A DNA stretch of 16,332 nucleotides from Pseudomonadota bacterium (GTDB lineage: Bacteria; Pseudomonadota; Gammaproteobacteria; Burkholderiales; Burkholderiaceae): positions 1 to 16,332 of the forward strand of contig JAKORH010000219.1 of NCBI GenBank assembly GCA_029777935.1, given 5' to 3'. Numbering within the stretch: position 1 is the stretch's first letter; every line of letters starts with the position of its first letter. This document shows, piece after piece, positions 10,241 through 16,332 of this stretch. The position numbers and the translations under genes were made by a program. Below the pieces are notes generated by a model that was not told where the DNA came from, ran no database searches, and saw only the letters and a program-made list of their open reading frames with translations.

Positions 10241-10279
10241 TGCGACCCGCGCACGTTACGCACCCGCTTTCGTGCCCGC

Positions 10280-10293
10280 TTGACCTGACACAA
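10280..10293. promoter_or_regulatory. Weak Fnr/Dnr-like box between receptor and regulator genes
   Basis: TTGAC-CTGA-CACAA has one perfect half-site and 8 of 10 matches overall. It lies 39 bases upstream of the receptor GTG and 144 bases upstream of the regulator ATG. No -10 element is in register on either strand, and class II spacing would leave almost no leader for the receptor. The rest of the 197-base gap (10241-10437) holds alternating CG tracts and a small CCTCC-TT-GGAGG hairpin (10328-10339). I see no firm promoter there. Confidence 0.25.
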
Positions 10294-10437
10294 CCGCGCG
10301 CGCGGCGCGCGCGGGGCGTTCGGGTTACCTCCTTGGAGGAGGGTCGCGCGGCGCGGCCGGGGCGGATATGACCGGAATCAGGATTCGCCCGTGCGTGCGC
10401 ACCAGACTTCGCCGTTATTTTGCTTCAGATCGAAGCG

Positions 10438-11136
10438 ATGGCCACGACTCCGATCACTGCCGAGACCTTTCTCGCCGCGATGCCGCTGTTCCGCGAACTG
10501 GCGCCGGTCCAGCGCGAACGCATCGCCGAACGTACGCGCCAGCTGCGTGTCGCGCGCGGCGACACGCTGTTCCACCGCGGCGACCCGTGCCTGGGCATGC
10601 ACCTGATCGTGCACGGACAGGTCAAGCTGTCGTTCGTGTCGTCGACGGGCGTGGAGAAGGTGATCGAGTTCCTCGGCGCCGGACAGACCTTCGGCGAGGC
10701 GGTGATGTTCCTCGACATGCCGCACGTGGTCACTGCCACCGCGCTCGCCGATTCGCTGCTGCTGTTCATCCCGAAGGAAGCGGTGTTCGAGCGCATCGAG
10801 TCCGACCCGGGCTTCTCGCGCGGCATGCTCGCGGGGCTGGCACGCCGGCTGCACCAGCTTGTCGCCGACGTCGAGGCGTTCTCGACCCGCTCCGGCACGG
10901 AGCGCGTGATCGGCTTCCTGATGCGCGACTGCTCGATCGCGGACGAAGGCAGCGAAGCGCGGCCGACCGAGGTCGTGCTGCCGGTGGCCAAGGGTGTGAT
11001 CGCGTCGCGCCTGAATCTGACGCAGGAGCATTTCTCGCGCATCCTGCACGACCTGTCGGCGGCCGGGCTGATCGAGGTGCGTGGCCGCAACATCCGCGTG
11101 CCGGACCCGCGCCGGCTGCGCGATTACCGGCCCTGA
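10438..11136 (+). CDS. dnr: Dnr-type Crp/Fnr-family transcription regulator
   Basis: A 232-residue Crp/Fnr regulator: cyclic-nucleotide-binding-like beta roll (about 15-125, with GDTLFHRGDP and GQTFGEAVMF), dimerisation helix (about 126-155), and winged helix-turn-helix (about 180-222). The recognition helix has Glu197-x-x-Ser200-Arg201, the E-x-x-S-R pattern by which Fnr and Dnr read TTGAY half-sites. There is no N-terminal cysteine cluster; the only cysteines are 51 and 165. This excludes an Fnr-type [4Fe-4S] oxygen sensor and fits Dnr/NnrR, which respond to NO and activate nir and nor genes. The ATG at 10438 is preferred over an upstream TTG, though its ribosome site is weak. The gene converges on the DUF2249 gene with a 13-base tail overlap. 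Exact subgroup (Dnr, NnrR or a relative) is not settled. Confidence 0.85.
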   Translation: MATTPITAETFLAAMPLFRELAPVQRERIAERTRQLRVARGDTLFHRGDPCLGMHLIVHGQVKLSFVSSTGVEKVIEFLGAGQTFGEAVMFLDMPHVVTATALADSLLLFIPKEAVFERIESDPGFSRGMLAGLARRLHQLVADVEAFSTRSGTERVIGFLMRDCSIADEGSEARPTEVVLPVAKGVIASRLNLTQEHFSRILHDLSAAGLIEVRGRNIRVPDPRRLRDYRP

Positions 11137-11354
11137 AAGACCTCGGGCGCGCCGATCTCGATCTCGAAGTGCCCCTGGTCCGACTGCCGCGTGCGATGCG
11201 CGTAGCCGTTGTGCTCGAGCACGCGATACAGCGGATACGGCTCGCGTTCCAGAATCAGCAGGATGCGCTGATCGGGCTTCAGTTCGCACAGCGCTTCCAT
11301 CACTCGCTCGAAGGGCGCCGGCGGCGCAAGGCCACGCGCGTCGATCACGATCAT
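11124..11354 (-). CDS. DUF2249 family small protein
   Basis: A 76-residue soluble protein. It begins IVIDARGLAPPAPFERVMEAL, with the D-x-R-G-L-x-x-P-x-P signature and a following helix, and contains EREPYPLYRVLEHNGY, which matches the DUF2249 P-x-P-L-Y region. The fold is related to TusA/SirA, but the TusA catalytic Cys-Pro is absent (it has APPAP), so sulfur transfer is not expected. Function is unknown. DUF2249 proteins often accompany denitrification and hemerythrin genes. The ATG overlaps the stop of the CtaA-like gene by ATGA, which fixes the start and ties it to the operon as its last gene. The 3' end overlaps the end of the regulator gene on the other strand by 13 bases. Confidence 0.85.
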   Translation of the reverse strand: MIVIDARGLAPPAPFERVMEALCELKPDQRILLILEREPYPLYRVLEHNGYAHRTRQSDQGHFEIEIGAPEVFQGR

Positions 11355-12223
11355 CGGACACTCTCCCACGAAGCCTTGCCGGCCGCGGCCAGCGCCGCGA
11401 TCAGGATGCCGGCCAGCACCGCGTGCAGCACGGCCAACAACAGCGGACGCTCGAATACGTACAGCGCGAATCCCGCTGCGGCCGCGGCGCCGGCGGCGAT
11501 CGCGAGCCGGCGCGCCGCGCGCCGCGCGCCGCGCGCGGCCGCAACCAGCAGCGTGGCGACCAGCAACGCGGCGCCCGCGAGCGCGTGCGTCGCAACCAGC
11601 GGCTGACCCGCGGTCGGGGCGCCGAGCAGTTCGGCCGCGCTGCCGGCACGCGTGACGTCCCACAGCGTGGCCGTGCCCGGTGCCCAAAGGGTGTCGCCCG
11701 GCCATGAATTCGCCGCCGCCGCCACGCGCGCACTGATCAGCGCGCCGCCGGCCGCTTGCAGCGCCAACGCTGCCGCCAGCGCGGCCACCAGCGCCAGTCG
11801 CGGCGCGCCGGCGCCGCGCACCAGCAGCCACGCCGTCAGGCCGATCAGGGCGAGCCCGCCGAGCACGTTGGCGATCGTCACCGCCGGCAGCGGGGACGGC
11901 GTGTAGCGGCCGAGCCAGGCCAGGCCGACGGTGACAGCGAGCAGCAGCAGCGACGCCGCGCGCTCGCCGCGCGTGAAGCGGCGCCAGCCCGCCAGCGGGA
12001 TCGCCAGCGCAAGCAGACCGAACACCGTCGCGGCGATGCGGTGCAGCGCGCGCAGCATCGACGTGATGACGGAGCCGCGCTGCTCCTCGGCGGTCGCCGC
12101 CTGACCGTAGCAGGCGGGCCACGGCGCGCACGACAGCCCGTTGGCCGCCAGCCGCAACCCGCTGCTCGCCGCGAGCACGACGAATGCCAGCACGAGCGCG
12201 GCCATGAGCAGCGCGCGGATCAC
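11351..12223 (-). CDS. CtaA/COX15-like heme-modifying membrane protein
   Basis: A 290-residue membrane protein with about eight hydrophobic segments. It matches the heme A synthase family: GLRLAANGLSCAPWPACYG (22-40) with Cys32 and Cys38, His61 in LRALHRIAA, His213 in THALAG and His267 in LHAVLAG. The fourth family histidine, expected near PAVTIANVLGG (113-123), seems to be Asn119. CtaA converts heme O to heme A; with one heme ligand changed and a probable NO reductase next door, the substrate may differ or the role may be assembly. The start is taken as the GTG at 12223, which overlaps the oxidase-like gene's stop (GTGA); ATG at 12205 is the alternative. A 7-base tandem repeat lies in the coding sequence at 11511-11538. 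Confidence 0.78.
   Translation of the reverse strand: MIRALLMAALVLAFVVLAASSGLRLAANGLSCAPWPACYGQAATAEEQRGSVITSMLRALHRIAATVFGLLALAIPLAGWRRFTRGERAASLLLLAVTVGLAWLGRYTPSPLPAVTIANVLGGLALIGLTAWLLVRGAGAPRLALVAALAAALALQAAGGALISARVAAAANSWPGDTLWAPGTATLWDVTRAGSAAELLGAPTAGQPLVATHALAGAALLVATLLVAAARGARRAARRLAIAAGAAAAAGFALYVFERPLLLAVLHAVLAGILIAALAAAGKASWESVR
11511..11538. repeat. 7-base tandem repeat in the CtaA-like gene
   Basis: CGCGCCG occurs three times in a row (11511-11531), followed by the near copy CGCGCGG. On the coding strand it spells the Arg/Ala loop RGARRAARR (231-239) between two membrane helices. As the unit is not a multiple of three, gain or loss of one copy would shift the frame. Confidence 0.6.
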
Positions 12224-13638
12224 GCGCTGTCCTTGCGCGTGAGCGCACGCAGCACGACCAGCACGAACAGCAGCCCGCCGATCACCGCGATCAGTCCGCC
12301 CAACCCCATCAGCGCCATGCCGGCGACTTCGCCCGGCGTGCGCAGCACCTGCTCGGCGCCGGCGACCTTGCGCTGCACGCCGTAGCCGCCCGACCACACG
12401 AGGCCGATGATGTGCAGCAGTTGTCCGCCGCCGTAGATCCACGGCTGCAGCCGCGCCGCGCGCGAGGCCGGCGCGGCGAAGCCCAGCCGCGGCAGCAGTG
12501 CGTAGGCGAGTCCCATCAGCGCCAGCGTGATGCCGACGATCGAGCCGTGGTAGTGCGCCGGAATGCGCACGTCGGAGCCGCGGATCAGAAAGCCGATCAG
12601 CCCGCCGGCGGCGAACAGCAGCACCGAGGCGATCAGCGCCGCGCGCAGCGGCTTCGTAGGCGCGTCGAGCGCGCTGCCGCGCGAGTTGTACAGCGCCAGC
12701 GCGATCGCCGCGGTGACGGGCACGATCGCCAACCCGCCGCCGAACCGCATCTGCCACGTGAACAGCCGCTGGAACTCGACCGAGGTCACGTCCCACGCGA
12801 GGTAGATCACCGGCGTGGCGAACACCGACACGAGCCCGATCGCGAACAGCAGCAACACCACCCGCGGCGACAGCGGCACGCGCGCGCCGGCGAGCGACGC
12901 CAGCACCAGCCACGCCACCAGCATGATCAGGCTCCAGCAGAACTGCGCCACGTGTCCCGGGCCCCAGAACAGCATCTCGTAGTACGCCTTGGCAGGCAGG
13001 TCGCGCGGCACCGAGAACGCCGACCACGCGAGCGCGAGGACGGCGAGCGCGGCCGCGACCGCGGCGGCGTTCAGCCCGAAGCGCAGCGCGCTCTCGGGCG
13101 CCAGCCGCGTGCCGACCTTTTCGGGCACAGCGAGCGCGCGCAAGGCTGTCAGGCCGAAGCCGATGCCGAAGATCACGAGTCCCGCGATGAATACGTTGCC
13201 GTCGAGCACCGGTACGTAGTTGGCCATCACGGCAACCGCGGGCTCGACGAACGGCGCGATCGCGAGCGTGGCGGCGCCCAGCAGCGCAAAGCCCCAGCCG
13301 ACCCAGGCCGCGCCGAGCCAGCGCTCGGTGCCGGCGAGGCTCCACAGCATCCCGGCGCAGGCGGCGAACCAGACCAGCACCGACAGATCGACGTGCACCA
13401 CCAGCGCGACCCGGAAGAAGTCGATGCCCGGCAGCAGCGCGCCGATCGCGGGCGTGCGCGCCGCCACCAGCAGCACAGAGAACACGCCGGAGGCGAGCAG
13501 CGCGCCGACGGCGAGCAGCAGCCACGCGGTGGCGAGCCGGCGCCGCTCGCCCGCGTGCACGGTCAGGCCGTAGCCGTGCGTGGCTACCGCGCCGAGCGCG
13601 CGCCACGTCTGCGGTTCGGCCAGCGTCGCGGGCCTCAT
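12220..13638 (-). CDS. Divergent heme-copper oxidoreductase subunit I, probable NO reductase
   Basis: A 472-residue, 12-helix membrane protein of the heme-copper superfamily. Low-spin heme ligands are His82 in helix II (VVHVDLSV) and His364; His362 is the likely axial ligand of the high-spin heme (PAHYHG aligns with AHFHY of aa3 oxidases). Helix VI has GHVAQF where aa3 oxidases have GHPEVY: the metal-ligand His229 stays, but the cross-linking Tyr is Phe. In helix VII the CuB His-His pair aligns with Trp282-Asp283. Such changes are expected of NO reductases outside the cNOR/qNOR type, and an Asp ligand recalls the described gNOR group; this assignment is from memory and tentative. No subunit II with a CuA site is in view. 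The start ATG overlaps the preceding stop (ATGA) and the end overlaps the next start (GTGA). Confidence 0.8.
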   Translation of the reverse strand: MRPATLAEPQTWRALGAVATHGYGLTVHAGERRRLATAWLLLAVGALLASGVFSVLLVAARTPAIGALLPGIDFFRVALVVHVDLSVLVWFAACAGMLWSLAGTERWLGAAWVGWGFALLGAATLAIAPFVEPAVAVMANYVPVLDGNVFIAGLVIFGIGFGLTALRALAVPEKVGTRLAPESALRFGLNAAAVAAALAVLALAWSAFSVPRDLPAKAYYEMLFWGPGHVAQFCWSLIMLVAWLVLASLAGARVPLSPRVVLLLFAIGLVSVFATPVIYLAWDVTSVEFQRLFTWQMRFGGGLAIVPVTAAIALALYNSRGSALDAPTKPLRAALIASVLLFAAGGLIGFLIRGSDVRIPAHYHGSIVGITLALMGLAYALLPRLGFAAPASRAARLQPWIYGGGQLLHIIGLVWSGGYGVQRKVAGAEQVLRTPGEVAGMALMGLGGLIAVIGGLLFVLVVLRALTRKDSA

Positions 13639-14144
13639 CGGATAATCACGCCGCCGCGTTCCGGATTGAAGTCGATCAGCAGGATCTGCCCCGGCGCGAT
13701 CGCGACGCGTTCGTCCTTCTCGTACGTGTAACCGCTGGCGCGCGCGTCGTCGTTGACCTGCACGCGCAGCTCGTGCGATCCCGCAGGTACCGGCAGCCGG
13801 CGATAGCCGGAGGCCGCGCCGTCCTTCGACAGGCCCGCCGGCGGAAACGCGTTCTCGATCACCGCCACGCCGTCCAGCTCCACGCGCACGCGCACCGGCG
13901 AACGCTCGCGCGGGCAATCGGTCGGCGAGCGCAGGTGCGGCGGCAGCTTCGCAAGTTCTTCCGGCGTGCGCTGCCGGCATTCGAAGCGCGGCTTGCCCGG
14001 CGCCAGGAACGACAGCCGCAGCAGCCCTTCATCGGGCGCGAGCAGCGTGAACGGCGGATGCGTCGAGAAGTAGCCGACGAAAGCAGCGAATGCGCCATAC
14101 GCGATCACCTGCAACGCGTAGCGCAGCGGGGCGCGCCAGTTCAT
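13635..14144 (-). CDS. Membrane-anchored protein of unknown function in the NO-reductase-like operon
   Basis: I do not recognise this 169-residue protein. One N-terminal membrane helix (about 8-27) is followed by a predicted periplasmic domain of about 140 residues rich in beta strands (SPVRVRVELDGVAVIEN, GSHELRVQVNDDA, GQILLIDFN). Two cysteines (56 and 77) could pair. The topology is that of a small subunit II of a heme-copper enzyme, but no CuA ligand set (CxxxC with flanking His) and no heme motif is present. The start is firm: ATG with GGAG 7 bases upstream, overlapping the preceding stop as ATGA. The end overlaps the next gene the same way. Its place between the electron-transfer protein and the catalytic subunit suggests a structural subunit of the complex; this is inference. 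Confidence 0.75.
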   Translation of the reverse strand: MNWRAPLRYALQVIAYGAFAAFVGYFSTHPPFTLLAPDEGLLRLSFLAPGKPRFECRQRTPEELAKLPPHLRSPTDCPRERSPVRVRVELDGVAVIENAFPPAGLSKDGAASGYRRLPVPAGSHELRVQVNDDARASGYTYEKDERVAIAPGQILLIDFNPERGGVIIR

Positions 14145-15610
14145 GTTTGCGCTCCTGCGGCGTCGATCTGTTGCACGTGCGCGCCGCGCGCGCGCGGGTG
14201 CAGGTGCGGCTCGCGCGCGCCGGCGAGCCGGGCACGCGTGAAGCGGCTGCCGAAACGGAACTCGCACGCGTCGTCGCCGCAGCCGGCCAACCGCACGGCG
14301 CGCGCCCCGCGCGCGAGCGCGTAGTCGGCGAACGACGGCGGCACGTAGCCGAGGCACGGCACCGCGAGCGTGACCGCAGCGGGATCGCGCGGCGTCGCGG
14401 CGCGCTCGCAATCGAACACCACCGCCGCGCCGGGCCGGACCGCCAGCGCCGCGTCGAGGCGGCGACGCAGATCATCGATCGGCTGCGCCGGCAGTTCGAT
14501 GCCGCTTGCGAGCCGACTCACGCGGCGGAACGGATCGGAGCGCGGGCACGCGCCGACGCAGATGCCGCACGCGGCGCACAGGTCGGAATCGACGCGCGCG
14601 ATCGAGCGGAAGCGCGCGGTGTCGGTGCGCGGCGCCATCACGACCGCCTCGTATGGGCAGTCTTCGAAGCAGCGCGCGCAGCCCGTGCATTCGCGGGCGT
14701 CGATCATGGCGGCGGCGGTGCGCGGTTCGCGCCGCGTCCACGGCAGCAGTCCGACCAGCAGCACGAGCGCGGCGACCGCACCCCAGGCCAGCGCGGGCGA
14801 AGCACCCTGCGCGAGCACCAGTGGCGCGAGATAGAACCAGTCGATCGGCAGGTCGACCGGTGCGCGGGCGAAATCGGCCGGCACTGTCGACAGCGCGGGA
14901 GCGGCGAGCGCAAGCAGCGCGATCGATGCCGCGAATCCGGCGCCGAGCGCGCGCGCCGGATTCACACGCGGGCGCGCCAGCCGCAGCAGGTGCGCCCACA
15001 GCCCGAGCAGGATCAGCAGGCCGACGCCGATGTGCAGGAAGATCAGCAGCGAGAACAGCCGGTCGGACACCGCCTCGGCGGTGACGAAATTGCGGATCAG
15101 TCCGTCGCCGAAGCCGGGCAGCCAGCCGGCCCACTCGCCGATCGCGGTGGCGACGAACTGTGCGCGCGTATCGGCCGGCAGCCAGTAGCCGACGATGCCG
15201 TCGGCCGCGAGCAGCAACAGGATCGGCACACCGGTCAGCCACGAGAACCAGCGGAAGCCGTGGTAGCGGCCGTGCGCCCACTCGCGCGCCAGGTGCAGAA
15301 CCGCGAGCAGCGCGAACGCATCGGCGCTGTAGCGGTGCAGTCCGCGCACCAGTCCGCCCAGCCAGGGCTGGCGCGCGAGCGCGTCGATCGAGCCGTGCGC
15401 GCCGAGCGCCGAGCTGTCGAACACGATGTACAGATAGGCGCCGCTGCCGAACGCGATCCACAGCGAAAGAAAGGCGAGCGCGCCGAGCTGGCGCAGCGGA
15501 TTGGCGCGCCCGAACGGCAAATCGAGCGCGCGCTCGACGCGCTCGATCGCGCTCGACGCGCGCGGCGACGCCGGCATCACCGTGGGTGCGAAGGCGAGTT
15601 GAGCGTGCAT
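14141..15610 (-). CDS. Fused cytochrome b / 2x[4Fe-4S] ferredoxin / MvhD-like protein
   Basis: A 489-residue three-part protein. Residues about 35-240 form a cytochrome b N-terminal-type membrane domain with His92/His106 and His193/His207, each pair 14 apart, able to bind two b hemes across the membrane. After more hydrophobic helices (about 255-290) come two [4Fe-4S] sites, Cys308/311/314/318 and Cys345/348/351/355. The C-terminal part (about 395-470) resembles MvhD/FrhD, the iron-sulfur subunit of methyl-viologen-reducing hydrogenase, with Cys401, 419, 444 and 449. No hydrogenase gene is near. It most likely takes electrons from quinol or a cytoplasmic donor and feeds the neighbouring heme-copper enzyme. 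Start at 15610 is the best guess; 15661 would add a poorly conserved stretch. The stop overlaps the next start (ATGA). Confidence 0.82.
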   Translation of the reverse strand: MHAQLAFAPTVMPASPRASSAIERVERALDLPFGRANPLRQLGALAFLSLWIAFGSGAYLYIVFDSSALGAHGSIDALARQPWLGGLVRGLHRYSADAFALLAVLHLAREWAHGRYHGFRWFSWLTGVPILLLLAADGIVGYWLPADTRAQFVATAIGEWAGWLPGFGDGLIRNFVTAEAVSDRLFSLLIFLHIGVGLLILLGLWAHLLRLARPRVNPARALGAGFAASIALLALAAPALSTVPADFARAPVDLPIDWFYLAPLVLAQGASPALAWGAVAALVLLVGLLPWTRREPRTAAAMIDARECTGCARCFEDCPYEAVVMAPRTDTARFRSIARVDSDLCAACGICVGACPRSDPFRRVSRLASGIELPAQPIDDLRRRLDAALAVRPGAAVVFDCERAATPRDPAAVTLAVPCLGYVPPSFADYALARGARAVRLAGCGDDACEFRFGSRFTRARLAGAREPHLHPRARGAHVQQIDAAGAQT

Positions 15611-15670
15611 GAACGTATGAACCCGGCCGCGATCATGCGTTGCACGATCGGTGGCGCGCATTGACCGTCA

Positions 15671-16332
15671 TCAAGAGGCGCGGCGGGTCCGGAAGTGGCG
15701 GCGCGTCTCGCGGCCGATGAACCATGCCAACACGCCGAGTGTGGTGATGCCGGCGAAGATCTCGACGAACAGCGAGTAGTCGAACTTGTACTTGCCGCTG
15801 GCAGGGTCATACACGGTGCAATAGAGCTTCACCCGCTGCCACACGCTGTCGAGCGTGAGCGCGTGCGCGGCTTCGCCGGCGAGCGCCGCCTTCAGCGGGC
15901 CGATGAACATCGGCAGCTCGAACGCGTCGCCGTACACCTGTGCGTGGATGCGGCCGTTGGCGTCGACGATCGTGGCCTGGATCAAATGGTCGAAACCGGA
16001 CGCGGTCGGCGTGACCGACATGCCGAAGCGCGCCAGCAGCGGCTCGACGTCGGTCGTGCGTGGCGCGAGGAACTCCCAGTTGGGCAGCTCCGCGCCCTGC
16101 TGGCGCGCGAAGGCGGCCAGCGCTTCCGGCGTGTCGAACGGCTGGTTGAAACCGATCGACACGACGTGGAAGCTGTCGGCGCCGAGCGCATCGCGCGCCG
16201 CCTGCGTGGCACGCTTCAGGAACTGCGTGGTCGCCGGGCAGACCTGGAAGCAGCCGGTGTAGATGAAGCTCACGACCAGCGGCTTGCCGCGGTAGTCGGA
16301 CAGTCGGACCGCGCGGCCGCCGCGGTCGGTGA
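15671..16332 (-). CDS. SCO/SenC-family copper chaperone, 5' end missing
   Basis: The frame stays open to the right edge, so the N-terminus lies beyond the window; the GTG at 16273 is internal to the SCO domain (RLSDYRGKPLVVSFIYTGCF). The thioredoxin-like domain has the copper-binding CFQVCP motif and the conserved distal His in GFDHLIQATIVD, so copper binding looks intact. SCO proteins deliver copper to, or reduce, CuA or CuB sites of heme-copper enzymes in the periplasm. Near its C-terminus is a membrane helix (YSLFVEIFAGITTLGVLAWFIG) followed by a basic tail, whereas most SCO proteins are anchored at the N-terminus. It precedes the fused cytochrome b gene by 60 bases, with no visible terminator between, and probably belongs to the same operon. 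Confidence 0.88.
   Translation of the reverse strand, partial: TDRGGRAVRLSDYRGKPLVVSFIYTGCFQVCPATTQFLKRATQAARDALGADSFHVVSIGFNQPFDTPEALAAFARQQGAELPNWEFLAPRTTDVEPLLARFGMSVTPTASGFDHLIQATIVDANGRIHAQVYGDAFELPMFIGPLKAALAGEAAHALTLDSVWQRVKLYCTVYDPASGKYKFDYSLFVEIFAGITTLGVLAWFIGRETRRHFRTRRAS

Noticed and set aside
10368..10381. ATGAC-CGGA-ATCAG, an 8/10 Fnr/Dnr-like box 56 bases before the regulator ATG
   Set aside because: Neither half-site is perfect in its outer base, there is no -10 element in register, and an 8/10 match in a gap of this size is expected by chance fairly often.
12224..13606. The long N-terminal extension of the CtaA-like frame and of its neighbours into upstream genes
   Set aside because: These parts are Arg-rich shadows of the heme-copper subunit gene. 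The start/stop overlaps give much better starts.
12220..13638. Calling the heme-copper subunit norB or ccoN
   Set aside because: It lacks the NorB and CcoN active-site texts, there is no norC, ccoO or ccoP beside it, and the helix VII ligand pair is different.
14090..15664. A 524-codon plus-strand frame opposite the cytochrome b fusion gene
   Set aside because: It is the antisense shadow of a gene with clear heme and iron-sulfur motifs; its translation is low-complexity Arg/Ala/Gln.

Overview
The window comes from a very GC-rich proteobacterial chromosome, most likely a denitrifying betaproteobacterium. I infer this from base composition, codon use and the style of the nir genes; there is no rRNA or other marker to settle it. 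Almost every base is coding. I see no tRNA, rRNA, CRISPR array, insertion sequence or sign of recent transfer. The content is respiratory: nitrite reduction to NO, a probable NO-reducing heme-copper enzyme, and the regulator and promoter sites that tie part of it together.

Left part (1-2198): the 3' end of a HerA/YjgR-like ATPase gene, a convergent hemerythrin-like gene, and a small two-CBS-domain gene. The CBS gene has a clear Fnr/Dnr-type promoter: a 9/10 box with a TTTAAT -10 element at the exact class II spacing. Nitrite-reductase part (2200-7991): on the minus strand nirI, nirS, nirM and a shortened heme-d1-propeller gene follow one another. nirX (ApbE family) diverges from nirI, and a 9/10 Fnr/Dnr box lies in the middle of the intergenic space. 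NirX should attach FMN to NirI at its SGAT motif. A further 8/10 box with an in-register -10 precedes nirS.

Middle (8021-11136): a heme-type TonB-dependent outer-membrane receptor gene (minus) diverges from a gene for a Dnr-type Crp/Fnr regulator (plus). The regulator has no N-terminal iron-sulfur cysteines but has the E-x-x-S-R recognition helix expected to read TTGAY half-sites, so it is the natural candidate to act at the sites above.

Right part (11124-16332, minus strand, running in from beyond the right edge): SCO protein, then a fused cytochrome b / 2x[4Fe-4S] / MvhD-like protein, a membrane-anchored protein of unknown function, a divergent heme-copper oxidoreductase subunit I, a CtaA/COX15-like protein and a DUF2249 protein. 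The last five genes are chained by four successive 4-base start/stop overlaps. The heme-copper subunit keeps its heme histidines but has Trp-Asp where oxidases have the CuB His-His pair, and lacks the helix VI tyrosine, which points to a non-canonical NO reductase. Together with its fused electron-transfer partner this is the most unusual system in the window: it could pass quinol electrons to NO without an obvious cytochrome c subunit. That function is inferred, not shown.
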